Below the pieces are notes generated by a model. The model worked only from the letters and a program-made list of their open reading frames with translations. It was not told where the DNA came from and did no database searches. Positions 1-9,725 of a stretch of 43,837 bases of DNA are shown here, one piece after another. How positions within the stretch are numbered: position 1 is the stretch's first letter; every line of letters begins with the position of its first letter. The stretch comes from Clostridium sp. CS001 (GTDB taxonomy: Bacteria > Bacillota > Clostridia > Clostridiales > Clostridiaceae). Made by a program: the position numbers and the translations under genes. The stretch spans positions 1-43,837 of the forward strand of contig NZ_JAIZZN010000033.1 in NCBI RefSeq assembly GCF_020443565.1, given 5' to 3'.

Positions 1-97
1 CAGGGTTCCGCATAAAATATTTTCCCACCACATAAAGAGCCCTCATGGCAGTTTTTTTAAGTCTGTAAAATGATTTTGTTTTGTAGAAAATATTCAT
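1..97 (-). CDS. Possible 5' end of an unknown gene running off the window
   Basis: An open frame starts at an ATG (complement of 95-97) and runs off the left edge without a stop. The visible 32 residues are basic and begin MNIFYKTKSF. No convincing ribosome binding site precedes the ATG; the frame stays open upstream to a stop near 150, so the start is uncertain. Product not recognised. It would be divergent from the T-box/synthetase unit. It may be a chance ORF. Confidence 0.25.
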   Translation of the reverse strand, partial: MNIFYKTKSFYRLKKTAMRALYVVGKYFMRNP

Positions 98-128
98 GCG
101 TTTGCCCTGTAATTCATACTGAATACCC

Positions 129-157
129 TTGACAAAATCCTATTCATTTATTATACT
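129..157 (+). promoter_or_regulatory. Sigma-A promoter of the T-box leader
   Basis: A perfect -35 TTGACA (129-134) and a -10 TATACT (152-157) are separated by 17 bp. Transcription would start near 164, giving a leader of about 270 nt before the T-box terminator. Confidence 0.85.
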
Positions 158-163
158 TTAGAA

Positions 164-436
164 AAATAAAGGCAATGAAGAGAAGAGTAGTTATTTTGGA
201 TGCTTACAGAGAGTTCCTGTTGATGAGATGGAACAGTGGAGAATTTAACGAAACAAGGCTCTAAGCTGCATACGGATCTTATTTTAAGGAATAGGTGATG
301 CTATGACGTTTGTTCACGTTACAGAACTAGAGTATAATTTTGTACTCGACAAGATTATCATGGCGACATGCTAATGAAATAGGGTGGTACCGCGACACAT
401 TCGCCCCTACAAATTATTGTAGGAGGTGTTTTTTTT
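164..436 (+). promoter_or_regulatory. T-box leader upstream of the synthetase-like gene
   Basis: The 14-nt T-box core AGGGTGGTACCGCG lies at 381-394, directly before a Rho-independent terminator, as in tRNA-sensing T-box leaders. Upstream are Stem I features: AGAGTAG near 184-190, an AGAGAG plus distal-loop segment (about 207-235), and a GAAA (250-253) at the usual specifier-loop position. By analogy with the glyQS T-box, the triplet after GAAA, CAA at 254-256, would be the specifier. No AUG sits at a plausible specifier position, which is unexpected for a methionine-tRNA sensor. The specifier assignment is by eye and tentative; the T-box itself is secure. Confidence 0.88.
404..436 (+). terminator. 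T-box-controlled terminator
   Basis: CCTACAA (406-412) pairs with TTGTAGG (417-423) around an ATTA loop, with flanking C/G pairs, followed by eight T (429-436). It would form when the cognate tRNA is charged; the antiterminator uses the T-box core at 381-394. Confidence 0.85.
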
Positions 437-481
437 ACGTTTTTTATGTAAAAACATATTTTATTTTAAGGAGTGATCGTT

Positions 482-2473
482 ATGGAAGAGAGAAAAATAA
501 ATAGACCCATATTTCCTAAAAAAGCTGTTATAACTGCAGGTATGCCCTACGGTAATAAAGAATTACATTTTGGTCATATAGGTGGTGTGTTTGTGCATGC
601 TGATACTTTTGCAAGATTTTTAAGAGATAGAATTGGCCATGAGAATGTTATATTTGTATCAGGAACAGATTGTTATGGTTCACCTATTTCAGCAGGCTAT
701 TTAAAACTTGTAGAAGAAAATCAATATGAAGGCACGGTGCAAGATTATGTTCGTGCAAATCATGAAAAACAAAAGGAAGCATTAGATAAATATGAAGTGA
801 GCCTAAATTTATATGCAGCTTCTGGATTAGATAGAGCTGGCGAAATACACAAAGAAGTGTCAGATGAAATATTCAATAAATTATATGAAGGTGGCTATTT
901 AGTAAAGCTATCCTCACCACAGTTTTATGACCCTGATTTTAAAGTACTATTGAATGGTCGACAAGTAGTTGGTAAATGTCCTATTGAAGGATGTAGCTCA
1001 GATAAAGCATATGCTGATGAATGTGCACTAGGACATCAATATATGCCAAATGAATTGATTGAGCCAAAGAGCATTTTATCGGGCAAAACACCAGAATTAA
1101 GGGATGTGACAAATTGGTATTTTAAACTAGAAGAGTATAACAATCTTTTAAATGAAAAAGTAAAGTATTTAAGAACACATTCCAATTGGCGTAAGAATTT
1201 ATTAAATACTATTGAAGAATTTTTAAAGGCACCAGTTATTTATGTAAAACGCAAACAATTAGAGGGTATTGCAGATTTAGAAGAAAGATTACCAAAACAC
1301 ACAACTATTGATGAAGAAAAGAAACCTTCTATTACTTTTGTATTTGAAACTCTACATGATAGAGATACTGCTAGGGAAGTGCTCGATGGGATGGGAATTC
1401 GATTTCGAACTGGTAAAACGCTAGTACCTTTTAGATTATCGGGAAACGTTGAATGGGGTATCAAAGTACCAGAAAAGGAAGAACTTAAAAATTTAACATT
1501 TTGGGTTTGGCCTGAATCCCTTTGGGCACCTATTTCCTTTGTTAAAACATATCTTGAATCTATGGGCAAAAACCCTGATGAATGGACACAGTGGTGGCAT
1601 TCTAAAGATTCAAAGGTATATCAATTTATTGGAGAAGATAATATTTATTTTTATGGAATTGCGGAAATGGCATTATTTATGGCTTTATCAGGCATTAATA
1701 GTGAAGACACAATAGACTGGGAAAATATTAATCTTCCTCACCTCATAGCCAATAGCCACCTATTGTTTATGGATAAAAAGGCAAGTAGCAGCAGTACTAT
1801 TAAGCCACCTATGGCAAAGGATTTATTAGAGCACTATACAGCAGAGCAATTACGTATGCATTTCTTAAGTCTAGGACTTTCAAAGAGAAGTGTTAGCTTT
1901 GCACCTCAAGCGTTTATGGATAAAGAAGATAAGCAAGGGGCAGACACGGTTTTAAAAGATGGTAATTTACTGACTAATGTATTTAACAGGCTTGTTCGTT
2001 CTTGTTTTTATACTGCACAGAAATATTTTGATGGTACTATACCTGTAGGTGAAATTAGTAAGAGTATTCTAGAAGAATCTAATGAAGCTATTCTCAAATA
2101 TGAAAGACACATGTATAACCACGAATTCCATAGCTTAACTTATGTTTTAGATAGCTATATTCGTAATATGAATAAGTATTGGGTAAATAATATGAAACTT
2201 GCAGAAACTAGCGATGACAATATTCTTCGTAGACAAGTGTTAGTAGATGCATTTCATGCTGTACGAACTACCATTACTTTAATTCACCCTATTGCACCAA
2301 GTAGTTGTGAAATGGTAAGAGAATATCTAAATGTAAATGAACAACTTTGGAGTTGGGATTTTATCTTTGAACCAATCTATACATTAATAGAAGATACATT
2401 AACACATAAATTAAAATATTTAGAACCACAGGTGGATTTTTTTAAAAAACATGAATCACAAATTTCTTTTTAA
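482..2473 (+). CDS. Methionyl-tRNA-synthetase-like class I tRNA ligase (divergent paralogue)
   Basis: A 663-residue class I aminoacyl-tRNA synthetase of the MetRS type, cytosolic, expected to attach an amino acid to a tRNA. The ATG at 482 is chosen because AAGGAG ends 7 nt before it; an in-frame GTG at 473 overlaps that site. The HIGH motif is HFGH (residues 29-32), and a Cys-containing segment near residue 165-180 resembles the MetRS knuckle. The KMSKS loop reads KASSS (433-437), so its second lysine is absent. In the helical anticodon domain, N-K-Y-W (564-567) aligns with N-R-Y-V of E. coli MetRS, and the anticodon-stacking Trp461 position appears to be Leu. No C-terminal Trbp111 domain is present. 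These changes, with a T-box lacking a clear Met specifier, suggest a specialised paralogue. MetRS ancestry is sure; methionine specificity is not. Confidence 0.8.
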   Translation: MEERKINRPIFPKKAVITAGMPYGNKELHFGHIGGVFVHADTFARFLRDRIGHENVIFVSGTDCYGSPISAGYLKLVEENQYEGTVQDYVRANHEKQKEALDKYEVSLNLYAASGLDRAGEIHKEVSDEIFNKLYEGGYLVKLSSPQFYDPDFKVLLNGRQVVGKCPIEGCSSDKAYADECALGHQYMPNELIEPKSILSGKTPELRDVTNWYFKLEEYNNLLNEKVKYLRTHSNWRKNLLNTIEEFLKAPVIYVKRKQLEGIADLEERLPKHTTIDEEKKPSITFVFETLHDRDTAREVLDGMGIRFRTGKTLVPFRLSGNVEWGIKVPEKEELKNLTFWVWPESLWAPISFVKTYLESMGKNPDEWTQWWHSKDSKVYQFIGEDNIYFYGIAEMALFMALSGINSEDTIDWENINLPHLIANSHLLFMDKKASSSSTIKPPMAKDLLEHYTAEQLRMHFLSLGLSKRSVSFAPQAFMDKEDKQGADTVLKDGNLLTNVFNRLVRSCFYTAQKYFDGTIPVGEISKSILEESNEAILKYERHMYNHEFHSLTYVLDSYIRNMNKYWVNNMKLAETSDDNILRRQVLVDAFHAVRTTITLIHPIAPSSCEMVREYLNVNEQLWSWDFIFEPIYTLIEDTLTHKLKYLEPQVDFFKKHESQISF

Positions 2474-2480
2474 TACAATA

Positions 2481-2517
2481 AAAATAAGAATCCTTTGATG
2501 ATAGGGATTCTTATTTT
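2481..2517 (+). terminator. Rho-independent terminator of the synthetase gene
   Basis: A 13-bp perfect stem, AAAATAAGAATCC (2481-2493) with its complement at 2505-2517, lies 8 nt after the stop codon. The A/T-rich stem base supplies T residues on both strands, so it may work in both directions. Confidence 0.85.
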
Positions 2518-2589
2518 AATTTGCTACTTTTCGTTTTTAATTTAATTAATTGTTCCCTCAAAAACATATGCCGTAAATTAAACAAAAAT

Positions 2590-2622
2590 CCCTGAATCCG
2601 TAAGCCTCGGACCAAATCAGGG
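2590..2622 (-). terminator. Stem-loop, possible minus-strand terminator
   Basis: CCCTGA (2590-2595) pairs with TCAGGG (2617-2622), and inside it TCCG (2597-2600) pairs with CGGA (2608-2611). On the minus strand it is followed by ATTTTTGTTT. It lies downstream of the EamA gene and the DUF2935-like relic, both on the minus strand. Confidence 0.5.
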
Positions 2623-2655
2623 GGTTTAAGTTTGGATATAATTTTGATAGCTATG

Positions 2656-2820
2656 TTATAAAATAACCATCGCCTCTAAGTTTTCCCAGAGCCAATGTGC
2701 TTCGTTTGCAATATGCACTAATAAAAGTGGTGACGCAGTTGTAACGGCCACACAACGTTTTACTATCTCATATAGTTCTAATTTAAATGCTTCAAGGGCT
2801 TTAGTTTCTTTAATAACCAT
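2656..2820 (-). pseudogene. DUF2935-like C-terminal relic (54 codons)
   Basis: A short open frame reads MVIKETKALEAFKLELYEIV and later TASPLLLVHIANEAHWL. The SPLL..H...EA pattern resembles the C-terminus of DUF2935 ferritin-like proteins, which bind metal through repeated E/H helices. An in-frame TGA lies five codons upstream of the ATG, there is no ribosome binding site, and a full protein would be several times longer. I read it as the tail of a decayed gene. The DUF2935 match is from pattern memory and is tentative. Confidence 0.4.
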
Positions 2821-2871
2821 TTGATTATACTTTCAATGCTAAAGAGAAGGAGAAATTATAAAGACAACCTG

Positions 2872-3798
2872 TTATATATCTGCCATAAGAACACTCTTTT
2901 TTGAATAGTAGTTTGTACCCCATACACCTACCAATATGAGTATAGAACCAATAAAATGGTACAACTTAAAATTTTCATGCAGCAATATAACTCCAGCAAT
3001 TATTGAAACAATGGTAGATAAATTAGAAAAAATTGCAGCTTTAGAAGCTTCTATTCTAGATAGAGTAAAGTTTATTAAAAAGAATGCAATTATTGAAGAT
3101 AATATTCCTAAGTACCCAAGAGATATTAGAAAATCACTATTCTTTAGAGGAGAAAAATACTGGGTTAAAGTATTAGCTCTAATATTATTCAAAATTGAAA
3201 CAAAATTAAAAAATACTGCGCCCATGGCCATCATAGCATAAGTTAGTTCCATTGGACTAAATTTTTCAGAGTACTTTCTTGATAATATGTTAAATACCGC
3301 AGCAGAAAGCACTGCCCCAAGAAGTAATAATATACCTAATAAACTTCCACCTGAAGAGCTTGATCCATTCATAAGCACAATGAAAATTACTCCGCTAACA
3401 GAGAGAAATATAAAAGCACATTGTAATTTTGAAGGGGTTTCCTTTAAGGCATAAGCAGACAAAATGGTTACAACTATAGGAATAAGAGCAATCATCAGAC
3501 CAGCTTGAGAGGAAGATGAAAATTGAATTCCATAGGTTTCAAAAATAAAATAAATTATTGGCTGCATTAAGCCAAGAAAAAACAAATTCTTTATATTTTT
3601 GCCTTTATAGTTTACCTTTATTACTTTCACAAATATAAGCATGGACATGATTAAAAAGGCCACAAGAAATCGAAAAGATAATAAGGTAAAAGGTTCTACA
3701 ATATTTAGCGCTTTTTTTGAAAATAAAAAACTTAAACCAAATATTGATGATGTAAGTATTCCAGATAGAATTGGTAAAATATTTGTTTTACTTTGCAT
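2872..3798 (-). CDS. EamA/DMT-family transporter
   Basis: A 308-residue polytopic membrane protein of the drug/metabolite transporter superfamily, with about ten hydrophobic segments in two EamA repeats. The family usually exports amino acids or other metabolites; the substrate cannot be read here. The start MQSKTN (ATG 3798-3796) is preferred because GGGGGA precedes it at good spacing; an ATG 21 nt upstream lacks a site. The first repeat contains the usual G..FGLSFLFSK segment, and the second ends IAGVILLHENFKLYHFIGS, both typical. Transcribed alone; a weak promoter lies about 90 bp upstream. Confidence 0.85.
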   Translation of the reverse strand: MQSKTNILPILSGILTSSIFGLSFLFSKKALNIVEPFTLLSFRFLVAFLIMSMLIFVKVIKVNYKGKNIKNLFFLGLMQPIIYFIFETYGIQFSSSSQAGLMIALIPIVVTILSAYALKETPSKLQCAFIFLSVSGVIFIVLMNGSSSSGGSLLGILLLLGAVLSAAVFNILSRKYSEKFSPMELTYAMMAMGAVFFNFVSILNNIRANTLTQYFSPLKNSDFLISLGYLGILSSIIAFFLINFTLSRIEASKAAIFSNLSTIVSIIAGVILLHENFKLYHFIGSILILVGVWGTNYYSKKSVLMADI

Positions 3799-3882
3799 AG
3801 AATTTCCCCCAGTTTTCATTTTAATCTTTTGATTATTAGTACAATTACATACTAGACTTATATTTTAATATAGACCTCCTTG

Positions 3883-3911
3883 ATTATACCTTACTTTAAT
3901 ATTGATTTAAA
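3883..3911 (-). promoter_or_regulatory. Probable promoter of the EamA gene
   Basis: On the minus strand a perfect TATAAT (complement of 3883-3888) lies 17 bp from a weak -35 TTTAAA (complement of 3906-3911). An AGGAGG-like stretch follows in the leader without a start codon in reach. Confidence 0.45.
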
Positions 3912-3937
3912 TCATAGAAAGGCATTTTTTCTATGAT
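3911..3937. other. 10-bp inverted repeat upstream of the EamA gene
   Basis: ATCATAGAAA (3911-3920) and TTTCTATGAT (3928-3937) are perfect complements around 7 nt. The repeat adjoins the -35 of the EamA promoter, so it could be an operator, or a weak terminator. The rest of 3938-4041 holds no gene; an imperfect GGGGACAG/CTATCCCC pair lies at 3973-4016. Confidence 0.4.
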
Positions 3938-4041
3938 AAATTATTTAATAATATTAATGTAATTTGATAATTGGGGACAGAGGTGCTGTGCAAAGAAAAG
4001 AAAACGGACTATCCCCAGATGACTTATGGTAGGCGTTTAGT

Positions 4042-5298
4042 TTATAGTCTGTCAGAATTGTATTTTTTGCCTTTAGACATTACAAAGGCATAAAGGAACA
4101 CACTGTTAAAAATGATAACTCGGACAGTCTCAAAACTATTTGGATCAATCTTTTCTAGCCATAGAGGTGTTATAATCATGAAACTTTGAACGAGCAAGAT
4201 GCCAAGAAAGGCATTTTTAACGGTTGCTTTGTTGATTGAAGCACCACCTACAATTAGAGAAAATGTAGCGAGTATACCTATATTCATGTGAGAACTGTAG
4301 GTATTTAGAAATCCTGTATTTTGGAGAAAAATGATTTGACCCCACGCTGCAATAACAGTGGAAAATACGATGGCGGAGATTCTAACTTTGGATACATGAC
4401 CCTTAGAGTCTTTTGAATTTTTCTCATTGAGACCAACTTTAAGAAAAGCTTGCCCCATTTTGGTGCGTGTAATCAATAAATGGAGTGCGGCGAGCAAACC
4501 GATAAGTAACCCTGTGATGAGTGGAAATTTCATATCTTTTAGAGCGCTGATCCCCTTTGGAAGGACGTCTATATACATAATCAGAGCACTGATGATAATG
4601 ACCGCAACTGTTAGGATTATGCTGGAATGAACCCGCGTTTTATTATAGTTGATCATTTCTTTCTTCATAGTATAAATGATTAATCCAAGCAAAATAAGTC
4701 CTGCCACCATAAGCAGAAAGAAGAATGGCACTTGGAGCAATCCGTCAATTGATTGACCCAGTGTATGATTAAGGTAAATGGCATTTTTGAGTCCTGAACC
4801 TTTTGTGAGTAAAAGTGAAGAGGTAATGGGAATAACGCTACCCATAAGATAGAGTAAAATGAACTGGTATATTCCAGTTCCAACATACCCCACAAACAGT
4901 GAGGCAATCATCTCGTAGCCACGGGCTTTATTGAGTACCACACCTGCTAGTATCCCAAATAGAATGGCAAATGGTGTTGCAAAAGCAACTGCAGCGAGTA
5001 AACCACCAAAACCAGTTAATCCAAAGTTGACTACCATGATTATGCCTATTTGACCCGCAATAGCTCCTACGACAATACTGAAGTTGAAACCCATACCCGC
5101 CATTACAGGGATAAGTAATGCAAGTACCAAAAGGGCGTTGCCAATAAAGCCTTGCATCAGTCCATTCATAATGGACAGTGGCGCCTCTTTTGTAAGGAAT
5201 AGTCCAATAAGAGCAATAACGGCAAAGATTATTGGGACTATATTTTCTTGAATGGAAGCTTTAACATTTTTGATTTTTAAGTTTTTATTTATCATCAA
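4042..5298 (-). CDS. ABC transporter permease of the branched-chain/sugar/nucleoside type, without partners
   Basis: A 418-residue membrane protein with about ten hydrophobic segments and the small-residue-rich core (LIPVMAGMGFNFSIVVGAIA, later LIVGGASINKATVKNAF) of BPD_transp_2 permeases. Such proteins form the membrane channel of importers for sugars, nucleosides or branched amino acids, with an ATPase and a lipoprotein. The start has AAGGAGGAG 9 nt upstream. No ATP-binding or solute-binding gene lies on either side: downstream is non-coding DNA and upstream an IS3 tail. It is either served by subunits elsewhere or left over from a broken operon. Family sure; substrate unknown. Confidence 0.8.
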   Translation of the reverse strand: MMINKNLKIKNVKASIQENIVPIIFAVIALIGLFLTKEAPLSIMNGLMQGFIGNALLVLALLIPVMAGMGFNFSIVVGAIAGQIGIIMVVNFGLTGFGGLLAAVAFATPFAILFGILAGVVLNKARGYEMIASLFVGYVGTGIYQFILLYLMGSVIPITSSLLLTKGSGLKNAIYLNHTLGQSIDGLLQVPFFFLLMVAGLILLGLIIYTMKKEMINYNKTRVHSSIILTVAVIIISALIMYIDVLPKGISALKDMKFPLITGLLIGLLAALHLLITRTKMGQAFLKVGLNEKNSKDSKGHVSKVRISAIVFSTVIAAWGQIIFLQNTGFLNTYSSHMNIGILATFSLIVGGASINKATVKNAFLGILLVQSFMIITPLWLEKIDPNSFETVRVIIFNSVFLYAFVMSKGKKYNSDRL

Positions 5299-5339
5299 TA
5301 ATAGCTCCTCCTTAAAGTTGTTTCTTCAACTTCATTTTT

Positions 5340-5358
5340 GAGTGGATAGAAAACACTC
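5340..5358 (-). other. Small hairpin in the permease leader
   Basis: GAGTG (5340-5344) pairs with CACTC (5354-5358). It lies in the 5' untranslated region just after the promoter of the permease and may affect mRNA stability or be incidental. Confidence 0.3.
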
Positions 5359-5363
5359 AATTA

Positions 5364-5392
5364 ATTATACCATACCAGATGTTGGATGTTAA
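5364..5392 (-). promoter_or_regulatory. Sigma-A promoter of the permease gene
   Basis: On the minus strand TTAACA (complement of 5387-5392) and TATAAT (complement of 5364-5369) are 17 bp apart. The promoter begins just downstream of the IS3 transposase tail. Confidence 0.75.
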
Positions 5393-5398
5393 ACTATT

Positions 5399-5470
5399 TT
5401 AAGGTAAAGATTTTTGATGCACTACATTTCCATATTGAACTGGTGTAATATAGCCCAGATGTGAAGCTAC
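5399..5470 (-). mobile_element. IS3-family (IS150-like) transposase C-terminal remnant
   Basis: On the minus strand 72 nt translate to VASHLGYITPVQYGNVVHQK followed by SLP and a stop. The LGYITPVQY motif is typical of the end of IS3-family OrfB (DDE integrase) proteins. A stop just upstream in the same frame shows that nothing more of the transposase survives. The remnant abuts and slightly overlaps the 3' end of the desaturase gene, marking a recombination joint. Confidence 0.75.
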
Positions 5471-6969
5471 TTAGAGCGACTTATGTCATCTTTTAAAATC
5501 TCTTCTGTAACCAACTTACTTGAAAGTAAGACCATAGATACACCAGTGCCGAGATGAACTGAACTTCCCACAAAATAAAGGTTTTTAACTAATCTCAATT
5601 TCAAATGAGGTCTAAAGTAATTGGTTTGACTTAGTGTGTGGCTTAATCCAAATGCTGTGCCTCCATAGGAGTTAAAAGATTCTTGTAAATCTATAGGTGT
5701 CAGATAACTTTCGTAAATGATATTTTCTTCTACATCCTCTAATCCATCTATCCTGCGTAGGGTTTCAAAAATTTGGTTTCGAAGTGATGCTATATCTTTT
5801 GCATCCCAATGAATTTCATCAAATAACAAATTTGGTACACGTACCATGATATTTAAACTCTCTTTATCTTTAGGCGCCATAGTTTCGTCAATTTTACTTG
5901 GACAATAAATATATATAGAAGGGTTTTCTGGCAATGTTCCTTTAAAAGGGGCTTCAATATTATTTTTAAAGTCCTCTGCTAAAAAAAGATTATGTACTTG
6001 GAGCTGTGGATACTTTTTATTTAGACCAAGATATATTATAAACGTAGAACAAGAATATTTCATTTTAGATATTTTTTCATTATTATAGTCATCCTTGGCT
6101 TTTTCATCATTGATAAGCTCTGTCACCGCATATGGGAAATCAGCGTTGCATATAATTATATCGCCTTTTTCAGTTCTATTACTGGTTTTTATACCAGTGG
6201 CAATTCCATCTGAAATTAAAATTTCTTCAATATTTGTTTCTGTTTCTATAATACCGCCTAATTCATATATAAGTTTTTCAAGAGCTTTTATATAAGCATA
6301 CATACCACCTTTAAGATGCCATAGACCGTATAGTTCTGATATAGTTGGCACAATGGTATAAATATTGGGACCATTAAAAGGAGAAATGCCTACATATAAT
6401 GCCTGAAAACAAAGGAATTCACGAAGTTTTTCATTATCTATATATTTTGAAATATAAGTGTAGGTATTTGAAAGAGTTTTGCTCTTTATAGCCATGCTCA
6501 GAGTAAGTGGATTAAAAAAATCAATGGGGTTTATAAAAGCTTTATTCAAAAAATACTTATTAGCAATAAGAAATTTTTCATAGGAGTCCCCTAAAAATTT
6601 CAAATATCCTACACTGTCCGCTTTAGAAATAGATTCCAAAGTCTCTATTAATTTAACAAGATCACTAGAGAAATCATAACTACTGCCATCAGCATAATTG
6701 ACTCTATAGATAGGGTCTAATCTGATAAAATCAAGATAATCCTCCCAGTTTTTATGTGCCCAGCTGAATACTTCTTTATACTCCTCAGGGCGCATTAAAA
6801 TAGATGCTGTCAAATCAAAAGTAAAACTATCCGTCTCTATAATATTGACCTTTCCACCAACTCTTTTTTCTTTTTCATAAATTTTAACTTTATATCCCTT
6901 ACTGAGTAGTCTCACTGCCGTTGCGAGCCCTCCAACTCCAGCTCCTACAATTATAACTTTTTTACCCAT
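5467..6969 (-). CDS. CrtI-type FAD-dependent phytoene-desaturase-family oxidoreductase
   Basis: A 500-residue flavoprotein of the carotenoid desaturase/isomerase family, which removes hydrogens from or isomerises polyene-type hydrophobic substrates. The N-terminal dinucleotide-binding motif is G-A-G-V-G-G (9-14) followed by the EKEKRVGGK segment; the C-terminus has the family FAD signature HLGTGVSMVLLSSK. The ATG at 6969 is preferred over an in-frame GTG at 6981 because AGGTGA lies 8 nt before it. No phytoene synthase or other carotenoid gene is nearby, so the substrate is open. The stop codon lies at the junction with the IS3 tail, so the last residues may have been changed. Family confident; specific reaction not. 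Confidence 0.75.
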   Translation of the reverse strand: MGKKVIIVGAGVGGLATAVRLLSKGYKVKIYEKEKRVGGKVNIIETDSFTFDLTASILMRPEEYKEVFSWAHKNWEDYLDFIRLDPIYRVNYADGSSYDFSSDLVKLIETLESISKADSVGYLKFLGDSYEKFLIANKYFLNKAFINPIDFFNPLTLSMAIKSKTLSNTYTYISKYIDNEKLREFLCFQALYVGISPFNGPNIYTIVPTISELYGLWHLKGGMYAYIKALEKLIYELGGIIETETNIEEILISDGIATGIKTSNRTEKGDIIICNADFPYAVTELINDEKAKDDYNNEKISKMKYSCSTFIIYLGLNKKYPQLQVHNLFLAEDFKNNIEAPFKGTLPENPSIYIYCPSKIDETMAPKDKESLNIMVRVPNLLFDEIHWDAKDIASLRNQIFETLRRIDGLEDVEENIIYESYLTPIDLQESFNSYGGTAFGLSHTLSQTNYFRPHLKLRLVKNLYFVGSSVHLGTGVSMVLLSSKLVTEEILKDDISRSK

Positions 6970-7112
6970 GGTAACTTTCACCTACTTTGTAACAAATTCT
7001 TAACCACTTCTAAACTGGTAGTAGTTGACTATATCTTATTTTTATCTATTTTATATATAATATACTAAATATATGAAATATCTTTAGGCAGTCACTTTAG
7101 GCACTATTATCA

Positions 7113-7140
7113 ACCTTTGTATTCTCAAAGGTGGTTTTTT
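7113..7140 (+). terminator. Terminator-like hairpin between the desaturase and katG genes
   Basis: ACCTTTG (7113-7119) pairs with CAAAGGT (7126-7132), followed by GGTTTTTT. No plus-strand gene ends before it, so it may instead end a short leader transcript. The rest of the 440-nt divergent interval (6970-7409) is AT-rich and shows no gene. Confidence 0.5.
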
Positions 7141-7322
7141 CTAAAATCAATCGCTTTTGTGTAAGGCAACTTCTTGCTAACAACTAAAGTTGGATATATA
7201 AAGGTAAATTAGATTAACGGATTTTAAAGAAAAGTTGTTTACCAAGACTTACTAAGTATTATTTATCAATTCACTCATAGTACTAGTCATATATTTATAT
7301 AATTTACAGTAGTATTTATATT

Positions 7323-7344
7323 AGAAAGGCTACAATACCTTTCT
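7323..7344 (+). promoter_or_regulatory. Hairpin/operator candidate in the katG leader
   Basis: AGAAAGG (7323-7329) and CCTTTCT (7338-7344) are perfect complements around 8 nt, about 65 nt before the start codon. A TATAAT lies at 7298-7303 with no good -35. I could not find a clear PerR box (TTATAAT-N-ATTATAA). Confidence 0.35.
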
Positions 7345-7379
7345 GTATATATAAACTATGTAGGTGTGTGTGAGGATAG

Positions 7380-9605
<2,226 letters not shown>

Positions 9606-9633
9606 CAAGTAATTAATATATACATTAAAATAG

Positions 9634-9679
9634 AATTCCTTAATCTAAATTCATGCAGAAAATAGATTAAGGAATTTTT
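9634..9679 (+). terminator. Terminator of katG
   Basis: A perfect 14-bp stem, AATTCCTTAATCTA (9634-9647) with its complement at 9663-9676, is followed by TTT. Being A/T-rich at the base it may also terminate the convergent IclR gene. Confidence 0.85.
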
Positions 9680-9725
9680 GTGTTTTGATAAAACCCACTT
9701 GTTATTAGGCGAATGTAGTAGTTAC

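Noticed and set aside
3973-4016. GGGGACAG/CTATCCCC pair as a mobile element
   Set aside because: Imperfect, single copy in the window, and no other element feature.
7113-7200. Riboswitch in the desaturase-katG interval
   Set aside because: Only simple hairpins are visible, and no class-specific conserved core was recognised.
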